The position numbers and the translations under genes were made by a program. Below the pieces are notes generated by a model. It was not told the DNA's origin and searched no databases. It saw only the letters and a program-made list of their open reading frames with translations. From Puniceicoccaceae bacterium (GTDB taxonomy: Bacteria; Verrucomicrobiota; Verrucomicrobiia; Opitutales; Coraliomargaritaceae), in the NCBI GenBank assembly GCA_018402305.1, contig JAGYJE010000018.1, positions 1-45,911 of the forward strand: a stretch of DNA of 45,911 nucleotides, given 5' to 3'. Below are positions 8,701-15,777 of this stretch, one piece after another; the first letter of the stretch is position 1, and each line of letters opens with the position of its first letter.

Positions 8701-9874
8701 GATACACACGATGGCCATAATCATTTGGACTGTAACCCATACTGACGGCGACCGCACGGGCGTCTGTAGCGAGTCTAAAAGTCCCCGCACTCGCATAGAA
8801 AGACTGCACCTCGGGCAACACAATGATGGGGGTCACCGTGGGCAGAATTTGCATCCGCCCGTAGGAGGCCTCCAGTAGGCTGTCATTAACTGCAAAAAGA
8901 TCCCCATATGCCCTTGCTTCAGTCTGCACCACATCCCCCGGATTGTCGGCGAAGGCAATACGCATATAGAGCAACGTGCGGTAGTCGGTGGACAGCGCAC
9001 CTTTGGGATCGCCTTCCAGCCGCCCCGAAAGTGGCAGCGAATCTGCCTGACCAGTGACTGAGTTGGCGGGCGCAAAAGCAAAGGAACCGGTTCCACCCTC
9101 GCTATCAACCGCAGGTGCTGGACTGGCCAAAAATGTATCCGTATCGTCACTCGCTTCCAGCGAACCGCTGTCAACAACTGCGGCATCATCGATCGCAAAC
9201 CCTTCCACATGAATCTCTTTACGGGTCACACTTTCACTTAGTGCGCCAACGGGAAAGGCATTGTAGCGACGATCAGCGAAGACAGCTTCCCGTATGACGG
9301 AGGGTGCTTCCGCGGCGGGCTCCGTTTTATGGTCGCATGCGCCACCAGAGTTGCCCGGATGCGCTGAGTCCCAGAAGCATGCCGAGTAAACCTCCCAATC
9401 AGCAGTTCCGGAAATCGATTCTTCCAGAAAAGGCTGAAAACTCGATGGCAACGACGCGCGTACCCCGCTCGGCAGCATTGCGTCCCAAGCCGCCTCGGGA
9501 TCTTGCTTCATCAGTTCTTTCAGGCCCGCCCGCCGAATGGGAGCGAGTGCTCGTGCGCGAACATCATCCCGGGCCAACGGATCGTCCCCGGCAAAGGCAT
9601 AGGCCCACTCATTGAAGGCCCGAATCGCAGAGGGATCGATCTTGGATGCATCCGCCACGCGCGACTCAATCAAACGCGCCGTCCATGGGTCGAGTTCTTT
9701 GGAAGGGGGTGTTGAAGTTTGTGAAACCCCTGCGGAAGAAACACCCGAAGAGCGATGCTCCCCCATTGAAAACTCATAGGCAGGCAAAGGCGCTTCTTTG
9801 TACAGCAGAAAGAAAAACAAGGCCACACCGACAAGGAGGAGCGATGCGAGGGTAAGGCGTTTGGGTAGTTTCAT
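5729..9874 (-). CDS. Giant metzincin (M11-like) metalloprotease with PKD, CNA-like and Calx-beta domains
   Basis: A 1381-residue envelope or secreted protein. An N-terminal hydrophobic segment (residues about 9-25) acts as signal or anchor. The catalytic domain carries HEIGHNYTLFH, a HExxHxxxxxH zinc site (H425, E426, H429, H435), which places it among metzincins, with gametolysin-like M11 peptidases the nearest I recognise. Behind it come a PKD-like domain (PPTATLTVSETNPAVGESV onward), a carboxypeptidase-regulatory-like beta-sandwich (GYSVSGVVLDHEGNGITG), about four Calx-beta-like repeats with the ..GVDYT/GADYIF/GTDYTQL/GADFTFP signature, and a C-terminal module with NDPDGDRRVNLLEFA, common at the end of secreted verrucomicrobial proteins. 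It could process surface proteins or glycoproteins. It lies downstream of the PEP-CTERM gene on the same strand with a 138-bp gap, so cotranscription is possible but not shown. Confidence 0.85.
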   Translation of the reverse strand: MKLPKRLTLASLLLVGVALFFFLLYKEAPLPAYEFSMGEHRSSGVSSAGVSQTSTPPSKELDPWTARLIESRVADASKIDPSAIRAFNEWAYAFAGDDPLARDDVRARALAPIRRAGLKELMKQDPEAAWDAMLPSGVRASLPSSFQPFLEESISGTADWEVYSACFWDSAHPGNSGGACDHKTEPAAEAPSVIREAVFADRRYNAFPVGALSESVTRKEIHVEGFAIDDAAVVDSGSLEASDDTDTFLASPAPAVDSEGGTGSFAFAPANSVTGQADSLPLSGRLEGDPKGALSTDYRTLLYMRIAFADNPGDVVQTEARAYGDLFAVNDSLLEASYGRMQILPTVTPIIVLPEVQSFYASAGTFRLATDARAVAVSMGYSPNDYGHRVYRYNGAPGNFGGFANIGGNPSDIWVRFNSPSLLTHEIGHNYTLFHSNGWNTDKKAAIGPSASTEYDHNFCIMADGYDFSRAGFCSYQKFRAGWLKPSEFVDSLASGRHRIYALDHPNIDPDKRYAIRIQTPNRDVYWLEYRKNYNSQAFRNGLLLQGQGMAWGGTLANPQRIDVTYWSKNDDRDSTIPIGWTFSDHEQGVHITPLLRANDFSWIDVQVHHEQSFIDNAPPTATLTVSETNPAVGESVNFTLTDISDPDGDELRYFWYFDSDNYHNFSASTITSRSHSWDAPGVYHVIAVVTDMKGGTSYQSIPIKVGTPSGYSVSGVVLDHEGNGITGVAIDNGLNFNDNNYRATLTNESGEYTLGLLPAGGYTLRATKDYDNYAGRGFTNPLQVSSNVTGVNFRARALKVEAVGPAIKGGTPGQFVISRVQGASGERFSGDVFFRVSFSGDAVEGVDYTISPAPVGGLYSMTGGADDDTLRLTVTPIDNDLAAGPKDVTLSLAMGTGLSLVDTQTTKATLLIQDAASTDSRVRAIPMNRHVDENGGTAEVLFIRYGDSTNDLTVNLATSSGAGLATYGADYIFDTGSLSMVIPAGAETAVLQVTALDNTQLEGLKTLRFRLAPGVGYIADHTPNHVEIDIVDDEIPTVTLTTVDGFAGEGNGGLGFIRFTRDPVASTPLVINYGVRGSALHGTDYTQLSGIATIPSNLASVDVAIEGLPDALIEGSEEVALRASSSNHFDYALAGDAFGASVNLADKPILTLTGPSNPFSELTPEAGYFTINRVGPTGAITVTIESIGTAEGGADFTFPATVDLAANDSSVSFSVMPITDSIPEGDETITLNIVPQVAYGVDAPSSASQTIKDLPIDEWRLAVFGVDATNPSIAGDNNDPDGDRRVNLLEFATMSDPLLADLVDLKPRVDGGSLTIEYKRRKHSGVTVHCLWTETLDQPASWSTVGVTEEIIGGTPEYSLIRASIPVTSKHGFLKLEVTR

Positions 9875-10012
9875 CTAAGCTGCTTTTCGCGCAAATAGAT
9901 AGTCTCCCGATAGCCTAGAGTTTTGCCATTGGTGGCCCCTGCCGCGCAGGTATAGCATTCCCGTGATTCACAACAAATGGTCCCATTCCTCGAAGGAACC
10001 GTTCCCATAATG

Positions 10013-11146
10013 TTACCGACGGCGGCGAACCATCGAAAGGCCAAGACCCAGGGTGCCAAAGATTAAAGCATACGCGCGTGGCTCAGGGATAGAAAGAAAA
10101 CCCTGATTGGTCAGATTGTAAATGCCGCCATCGATGGCTGCCAGCTGTGCCGAAGTCAAACCGCTGGCATCGGTACCGAAGCGAATCGTGTTTTCTTTAA
10201 ATCCGGTGATAGAAACCGTCCCCGTACCCCAGTCGATGGCCGCGCTGCTGCCGAAGGCAAGTTCGGAGATCAATACACCCAGTGCGATATTCAAGGAACT
10301 ATCATTGTCGAGATCGAGAAAGCCCATGTTTGACTGGTCGGCATTCGCATTCAGTGTAAGGCTGTTACTCGCTCCGATGACAATGTTACCACCCATCGCG
10401 CCTGCACCGTTCAGTGTGAGTGAGCCGCCCGAGCCATTGACCTGGATTTTAGCCCCGGAGTTTAAGAGGCCGTTGGCCACCGTTGAATTCGAGATTACTC
10501 CGCTGTTAGCAAACAAAACCATGTCCCCGGCATAGCCAGTATTGTCGGCGGTCGCACCAAAAATGTGATTGTCGCTATTGGCCCCTATTCGGATGCCGGC
10601 AACTCCAGCAGAGCCACCAATGATGCTGCCATCAAAGTTGATGGATCGGCTCGAGCCAGTTTGGGTTTCGATCCGGGTCGTCAGGTCTAGGGTGCTCCCG
10701 CTGGCGAAGGTGATTGCAGTGTCAACTCCATTGGTGAAACCAATTCTTGAGATGGCCAGCCCCGTGCCAGAGTTATTGATTTTTACGCTCCCTGAAAACT
10801 GCAGATTACTTCCCGATTGGTTGGAAACCTGATGTATGGCAAGGCCCTGATTCGAGCCGGCATCAATCGTCAGTACGCCACCGCCGGAGCTGACATTGCT
10901 GCCAGTTGATCCGAAGTTTGACTGCACTCGATTGACCGTAAAATCCTGATCAACGATGGGGCTGCCATTGAGTTGCACAAATTCGGTGCTTGTATCAGCG
11001 ATCTCACTGCCGCTCCAGTTCGCCGAATTACTCCAGAGGTTGTCACCTCCGTCGTTGTTAAAGATACGTTGGGTTTGTGCTTGGGTAAACGCAGCCGTGC
11101 AAAGCGAAACTGCGAAGAGGATCGATGGGGTTTTATGTAGTTTCAT
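10013..11146 (-). CDS. PEP-CTERM sorted, autotransporter-like beta-repeat protein
   Basis: A 377-residue exported protein, started at the ATG at 11146 (a TTG three codons upstream is a weaker choice). Signal peptide: MKLHKTPSILFAVSLCTAAFTQAQ. The body is Gly/Ser/Asn-rich with repeating LTLNG-type strands, as in autotransporter-associated beta-strand repeat proteins. The C-terminus reads IPEPRAYALIFGTLGLGLSMVRRRR: the PEP motif, a hydrophobic helix and an Arg cluster of the PEP-CTERM/exosortase sorting signal. The protein is therefore expected at the cell surface or in an extracellular matrix. The putative LacI operator at 11204-11217 is 57 bp upstream of its start, so it may belong to the same regulon as the sulfatase operon. 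Its molecular function is unknown. Confidence 0.88.
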   Translation of the reverse strand: MKLHKTPSILFAVSLCTAAFTQAQTQRIFNNDGGDNLWSNSANWSGSEIADTSTEFVQLNGSPIVDQDFTVNRVQSNFGSTGSNVSSGGGVLTIDAGSNQGLAIHQVSNQSGSNLQFSGSVKINNSGTGLAISRIGFTNGVDTAITFASGSTLDLTTRIETQTGSSRSINFDGSIIGGSAGVAGIRIGANSDNHIFGATADNTGYAGDMVLFANSGVISNSTVANGLLNSGAKIQVNGSGGSLTLNGAGAMGGNIVIGASNSLTLNANADQSNMGFLDLDNDSSLNIALGVLISELAFGSSAAIDWGTGTVSITGFKENTIRFGTDASGLTSAQLAAIDGGIYNLTNQGFLSIPEPRAYALIFGTLGLGLSMVRRRR

Positions 11147-11203
11147 GGTGCCCAACGGTTACCCAAGGGACCTGTTTGGTCAAGTGAGGGCAGACCATCA
11201 ATT

Positions 11204-11217
11204 AGTTAACGTTGACT
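11204..11217. promoter_or_regulatory. Putative LacI-family operator in the PEP-CTERM / lacI divergent promoter region
   Basis: Second exact copy of AGTTAACGTTGACT. It lies between the divergently transcribed PEP-CTERM gene (start 11146) and the LacI-type regulator (start 11279), about 60 bp from each start, where a repressor could control both genes, including its own. Confidence 0.65.
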
Positions 11218-11278
11218 TTGATAAGTTTTGAAAGTGGAGTCCAAGGCATTGTAAGGAGAAACGGTCTCCATACCCCAC

Positions 11279-12367
11279 ATGTCTTCACACCATCGAATCA
11301 GCCTTCAGGATATCGCGACCTTGGCCAAGGTCTCAAAGGCCACGGTTTCACTGGCGCTCAAAAAGCATCCCCGCATTTCCTTAAAAACACGAGAGCGTGT
11401 GGAAAAGATCGCAAAAAAACTCGGCTATCACCCTGACCCGGAGCTTTCCAAATTAATGGCTGCCATGAAGCGGGAGCCAAGTGAGAATCAGGGTACCATT
11501 GCGTTGATCCGTAGCGGCACCAGTCTCGACTGGGAACCGATGGAACGGTATTTCTATGAGAAAGTGTCCGAGGGAGCAGAGTCTTATGGCTACAAGGTCG
11601 AGCCTTTCTGGATTTATGACCCCAGAGAAAACCCAAAACGTATCAACGCGACGATGTGGAACCGCGGCATTGATGGTCTGATCATCCCGATGATTCACCC
11701 CGACCGCTACAACCAAGGCATGCGCACACTACCAGTGGACTGGGCAAAATTCAGCGTTGTCGAAATCGCCGATACCCTGCAAGAGCCTAATCTGAATGGC
11801 GTTCGGCACAATCATTTCGGAGGGATGCTTAGAACTCTCAGCGAATTGGAGGCTCTCGGCTACAAACGCATCGGCTTCTGCTTCGAAGCGGGTGTTGAAC
11901 TACGCACGCACCATCGATGGACAGCGGCCTACCTGCTATGGAAGTCCATGCGTGGCCTGACGCAGGAATTACCGATGCATTCGCCGCCTCAATACAAGTC
12001 GAAACCCTTAACGGATTGGGTGATAGCAAACCAGTTGGATGTCGTGGTCAGCCCGGGAGTTGAAGTGTATCAAATACTCAAGGAGCAAGAAATTCGCATT
12101 CCAAAGGATGTTGGTTTCGCCACCCTTCACCAATGGGGCCCCGACTCTGAAAGCGTCACTGGAATCAACCAAAACATGCAAGCTCAAGCATTGATTGCGG
12201 TCGATATGCTTATCGGAATGATCCACCGGAAGACCCGCGGCCCGGAAGAGAACCCCATTCTGGCAACTGCGCCCGGCTACTGGGTTCACGGCTCGACCAC
12301 CCGCCGCCCAAAAAAGAATCATCAAGTCAAACCTCTGGACAATGAACCACTTGCGCTTGGCTATTAA
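11279..12367 (+). CDS. LacI/GalR-family transcriptional regulator
   Basis: A 362-residue DNA-binding regulator. The N-terminus has the LacI helix-turn-helix (ISLQDIATLAKVSKATVSLAL near 7-27) followed by ISLKTRERVEKIAKKLGYHPDP, the third helix and hinge region. The remainder is a periplasmic-binding-protein-like effector domain of usual length (about 300 residues), more divergent, with WNRGIDGLIIP and LEALGYKRIGFCFE as recognisable core strands. It is transcribed divergently from the PEP-CTERM gene, and an identical 14-bp palindrome occurs in that divergent region and upstream of the sulfatase operon, so it probably represses or activates the local glycan genes in response to a sugar. An AGGAG-like site lies about 20 bp upstream of the ATG, further than usual. 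Effector identity is unknown. Confidence 0.92.
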   Translation: MSSHHRISLQDIATLAKVSKATVSLALKKHPRISLKTRERVEKIAKKLGYHPDPELSKLMAAMKREPSENQGTIALIRSGTSLDWEPMERYFYEKVSEGAESYGYKVEPFWIYDPRENPKRINATMWNRGIDGLIIPMIHPDRYNQGMRTLPVDWAKFSVVEIADTLQEPNLNGVRHNHFGGMLRTLSELEALGYKRIGFCFEAGVELRTHHRWTAAYLLWKSMRGLTQELPMHSPPQYKSKPLTDWVIANQLDVVVSPGVEVYQILKEQEIRIPKDVGFATLHQWGPDSESVTGINQNMQAQALIAVDMLIGMIHRKTRGPEENPILATAPGYWVHGSTTRRPKKNHQVKPLDNEPLALGY

Positions 12368-12376
12368 AGTCTGTCA

Positions 12377-13909
12377 CTAGGTTGCCCCTGAAGAATCTGT
12401 TCGAGCCCAGGAGCCCTGGTCACCCAGTGCCGCGGCGAAGGCTTCTTTTATCGAATCGATTGGCTCGGTGCCCACCGAGATACGGATCAAGTCGGGGTCG
12501 ATCCCGATCGATTTAAGAAAGTCCCGGCCGGATGCTTGAGTCGCCAGATCGTAATGCGCCAGATACATGAAGGGGGCGGCTATGGTAAAGGCAGTGCCGA
12601 AGCTGGGCCCTTTGAGCACGGCGAGGGCATCATAGACCGGCGCTAACGGCCCGTGCAGCTCAATCGTGATAACTGCACCCCCACCCGCACCGGGTTTGGC
12701 AAGCTCTGCGAAATGGGGCGAATCTCCCGCATAGCAGACTTTCTTCACGGCGGGATGCTCCCTCAGATAAGCTGCCAGTTGCGCCGCGTTGGCCGACATT
12801 TGCGCCACCCCCTCCGCGGCTGTCCGCATCTCATAGGCAAGGCGATCGAGGTCGCGCGTGTAAGGCGGCTGGTAGAAACTGGAGGTGCGCAGCACCAGAT
12901 CCCCGTAGTGAGGTGAGTCGGGATTGAGGGCGAGCGCTCCAATCATCACATCGCCTTCGTGCGCCGCATATTTGGTCAGGCTGGTCACAAGCAGGTCGGC
13001 GTGGGGCAGGACGTCCATTTCGTAGACGGAAGCGATGGTAGGATCTACCAAAAGAACCCCGCCCAATCGACGAACAGTTTGATAGATACGTTTTAAATCC
13101 GCGACCTGCACGAGGGGATTGGTCGGGCACTCGATGACCACACAGGCGAGTGCCTCGCCGCAGGCTTCGATGCGCTCCAGCAAGGCTTCGGTATCGGTGG
13201 CGTTGTAATGACGAACCAGATACGTCTCCGGACCGAGAAACTTATCCAGAATACAGCCGGAATCGAGGTAAAGCCAGCCCACTTGCAGCCATTTCGTGCG
13301 ACCCTTGGCGGCCTGGGCTTCCTCCACCGCACGAAAGGCGGCGTAAAAAGCGTTCATCCCCGAGGCACAAATTAAAACATCCTTCGGATCGCAGCCGGTT
13401 TTTTCTGCCAGCTCCGCCTCGACCGCCGCTTGTGCACCGGCCATGGGGGCGTCCTCCGGATGCGGACTATCCCCCAGACCATGCAGACAAAGCAAATCCT
13501 CGGCCTGTCGCGATGAGATGGCGCACCCGATATGTTGCACCATACGGCGCACCCGCTCATGCAATTCACCCTGATCAGCCGGGTAGTGCAGCAAATAGAG
13601 TGTCGACTCCACTTTCAGGGCCGTCACCCCGGGGCCGATGCGGTCCACAAGGTCCTGTACCGTCCGTCGACCGGGTATCAGAAAGCCACGCCGCCTCGCC
13701 AAATCCGCACGCTCAAAGTAAAAAGCCGTCAACTGCTGAATAAAACTGTGGATCCTAAAGCGAGGGTAACCCGAACTCAGCGCATCCATCACCCGCGCCT
13801 CCCCCTCTGCGTAGCCACGCACATCCGCCATGGTTGGCAGACTGCTCACAACGGCATGCGGAGAATTCGGGTAGGTTTCGCCCAGTGGATAGTGGCGGAG
13901 TGTTGTCAT
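12377..13909 (-). CDS. PLP-dependent cystathionine gamma-synthase-like enzyme
   Basis: A 510-residue member of the Cys/Met-metabolism PLP enzyme family (fold type I), cytoplasmic. The core carries ECPTNPLVQVADL (260-272), the Asp that contacts the pyridine nitrogen in LLVDPT (D289), and TSLTKYAAHEGDVMIG with the Schiff-base lysine K313. C-terminal RISVGTEP (about 485-492) contains the substrate-carboxylate Arg motif. The chain is longer than the 380-400 residues of typical bacterial MetB because of an N-terminal region of about 130-150 residues with no motif I recognise, resembling the long fungal-type enzymes. It probably makes cystathionine from an activated homoserine and cysteine, but gamma-lyase or sulfhydrylase activity cannot be excluded. 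It converges on the lacI gene with only 9 bp between stops. Confidence 0.82.
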   Translation of the reverse strand: MTTLRHYPLGETYPNSPHAVVSSLPTMADVRGYAEGEARVMDALSSGYPRFRIHSFIQQLTAFYFERADLARRRGFLIPGRRTVQDLVDRIGPGVTALKVESTLYLLHYPADQGELHERVRRMVQHIGCAISSRQAEDLLCLHGLGDSPHPEDAPMAGAQAAVEAELAEKTGCDPKDVLICASGMNAFYAAFRAVEEAQAAKGRTKWLQVGWLYLDSGCILDKFLGPETYLVRHYNATDTEALLERIEACGEALACVVIECPTNPLVQVADLKRIYQTVRRLGGVLLVDPTIASVYEMDVLPHADLLVTSLTKYAAHEGDVMIGALALNPDSPHYGDLVLRTSSFYQPPYTRDLDRLAYEMRTAAEGVAQMSANAAQLAAYLREHPAVKKVCYAGDSPHFAELAKPGAGGGAVITIELHGPLAPVYDALAVLKGPSFGTAFTIAAPFMYLAHYDLATQASGRDFLKSIGIDPDLIRISVGTEPIDSIKEAFAAALGDQGSWARTDSSGAT

Positions 13910-13976
13910 AGGATTCTTTAAAAATCTTTAAAAAGAAGGGCAATCTGCCATGATTGCCAGCATGGACTGGTAACTT

Positions 13977-14636
13977 TTAGAAACAGAAACTCAACACATA
14001 CTCTCCGACCAGCGAAAACCGGAAGCGTGAACCAGTCAGCCCCCGGTCGAATTGCTTGCTCAGATACTGAACCCTGCCCCGCCCGGACTCGAAATCCACG
14101 GCCAGGGCAATATCCCGGAAGTTACCCCGCGTTCGCCAACGGCGAAATTGCGCCTTATAAAAAGCTTCTTTCAGGCTGAAAAGAATCGACGCCCGCACCG
14201 TGTCTCCCCCCGCGAATTCGGTTTCGAGTGAATGTAATACGCGTTGGCTGGCCGCCAGGCTGAGCCGGTTGGTTTTTTCCAAATCCAGGCCCAGCAGGGT
14301 TTCCGGATCGGTCGCCGGTAGAACTGCCGCCGCCGCGACGCCTTGGCAATGCGTAATCGAACCGACCACCCCCGCCGGCCAGAGCGGTAACCCGTCCGCA
14401 TCGGACAACAATTCACCCGGCGACCGACCCAAAGCCGCGAGGGCTTGCCGCGCACACCAGCGCCCGGCAAGAAACTCTTCTTGCCGGGACTCGGCGAAGC
14501 CCGCGATACGAGCCCGCTCCGCCTCCGAAAGGAAGAACGGATCCACCCCGAAGCCAGCCGCCTCGACAGCGCAGCCTTGCGGCGCGATTGCCGAGGCTGC
14601 CAGTTTTAGATCGCGTAAAGTCGCCGCTTCATTCAT
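13977..14636 (-). CDS. 4'-phosphopantetheinyl transferase (Sfp/EntD superfamily)
   Basis: A 219-residue enzyme that transfers phosphopantetheine from CoA to a serine of acyl or peptidyl carrier proteins. I start it at the ATG at 14636; an upstream GTG at 14723 would add 29 residues without family similarity and would overlap the divergent PPK2 upstream region. Motifs of the superfamily are all visible: GRWCAR (58-63), GSITH (92-96), LGLDLEK (115-121, with D118 and E120 as metal ligands) and FSLKEAFYKA (153-162, E157 and K161). No polyketide or nonribosomal synthetase genes are nearby, so it may be the cell's general carrier-protein activator or serve a distant cluster. Confidence 0.88.
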   Translation of the reverse strand: MNEAATLRDLKLAASAIAPQGCAVEAAGFGVDPFFLSEAERARIAGFAESRQEEFLAGRWCARQALAALGRSPGELLSDADGLPLWPAGVVGSITHCQGVAAAAVLPATDPETLLGLDLEKTNRLSLAASQRVLHSLETEFAGGDTVRASILFSLKEAFYKAQFRRWRTRGNFRDIALAVDFESGRGRVQYLSKQFDRGLTGSRFRFSLVGEYVLSFCF

Positions 14637-14767
14637 CGCGCAAATGAGGCCAAGCAAACAAGGCTTAGGCAAGTCCAGCTTTCCCCAAAGGCAAAGCCCG
14701 CAGAGCGCCGGTGGAACTGTCACAATCCCAGCCTTGCCAGAACCGTTGGGAAACCTACAACGAAACC

Positions 14768-15595
14768 ATGCCGGATTTAAAACTTAGCGATTTTGATCAT
14801 TACTTGGTCACCAAAAAGCAGAACGCCCAGCTAGCCGAGGTGCCCTCCGATCCATGGGCCGACCTGCCAAACAAAAAGAGCGAGGCGGTCAACGAACTCA
14901 GCGCGCTCCACCTCCGGCTGGCCGATTTGCAGCAGCGCTTTTTTGTCGATCGCCGCAAAAAGCTCCTTTTCGTCCTGCAGGGCATGGACACCAGCGGCAA
15001 AAACGGAACTATCCGCAACGTTTTCCGAGGGGTGAATCCGCAGGGCGTGCACGTCGCCAGCTTCGAAAAGCCATCCAGCCGCGAGATCGCCCACGACTAC
15101 CTCTGGCGCGTGCACAAGCGCGCCCCCTGCAATGGCGAAATCATGATCTTCGACCGCAGTCATTACGAGGATGTGCTCGCCGTCCGCGTCAACCAGCTCC
15201 AGCCGGAGAGCGTCTGGCGCAAACGCTACCGACACATCAACGACTTTGAACAAATGCTGACGGACGAGGGAACGACAATCCTCAAGTTTTTCCTGCACAT
15301 TAACCAGGACACCCAAAAAGAACGCCTGCAGGAGCGCCTCGATACACCGGCCAAAAACTGGAAGTTTGATCAGTCCGACCTCGTGGCCCGCAGCAAGTGG
15401 AACGACTACGTGGCCGCCTACGAGGAGGCCTTTGCCCGGACCAGCTCACCCCATGCTCCCTGGTATATTATCCCGGCCAACAAAAAGTGGGCGCGCAATC
15501 TCCTCGTCGCCCGAATCGTTGTGGCCTGCCTGGAGGATATGCACCTGAGTTATCCCGAGGTGGATTTCGACCCCGCCAAGGTCCAAATTGATTAG
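14768..15595 (+). CDS. Polyphosphate kinase 2 family (polyphosphate:nucleotide phosphotransferase)
   Basis: A 275-residue cytoplasmic enzyme that transfers phosphate between polyphosphate and a nucleotide. I choose the ATG at 14768 over an upstream GTG (14711), which only adds sequence unlike the family. The Walker-A-like GMDTSGKNGT is at 72-81, followed by FRGVNPQGVHVASFEKPS. FDRSHYEDV (128-136) is the Walker B/lid-proximal PPK2 motif and WKFDQSDL the lid region. Length matches single-domain PPK2 proteins. AMP- versus ADP-preferring class is not decided here. It is divergent from the phosphopantetheinyl transferase and is not part of an operon. Confidence 0.9.
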   Translation: MPDLKLSDFDHYLVTKKQNAQLAEVPSDPWADLPNKKSEAVNELSALHLRLADLQQRFFVDRRKKLLFVLQGMDTSGKNGTIRNVFRGVNPQGVHVASFEKPSSREIAHDYLWRVHKRAPCNGEIMIFDRSHYEDVLAVRVNQLQPESVWRKRYRHINDFEQMLTDEGTTILKFFLHINQDTQKERLQERLDTPAKNWKFDQSDLVARSKWNDYVAAYEEAFARTSSPHAPWYIIPANKKWARNLLVARIVVACLEDMHLSYPEVDFDPAKVQID

Positions 15596-15777
15596 ACTGG
15601 GCCCCCTCTCCGCCATAATCTGATTTTCATATCGATGAAGTCAGACAAAAAGAATTAATAGGACGTCCACAACTCCGGGGGATTCTGGCCCACGGGACCC
15701 AGTTTGCTCCCCCGCAAACCCTGAACACTTCCCAAATTGCAGCTCTGTGCGAGCAAAAATTAGATGACAAAGCTAAC

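Noticed and set aside
11147..11155. TTG start for the PEP-CTERM protein
   Set aside because: The ATG three codons later gives a standard signal peptide and is the more probable start.
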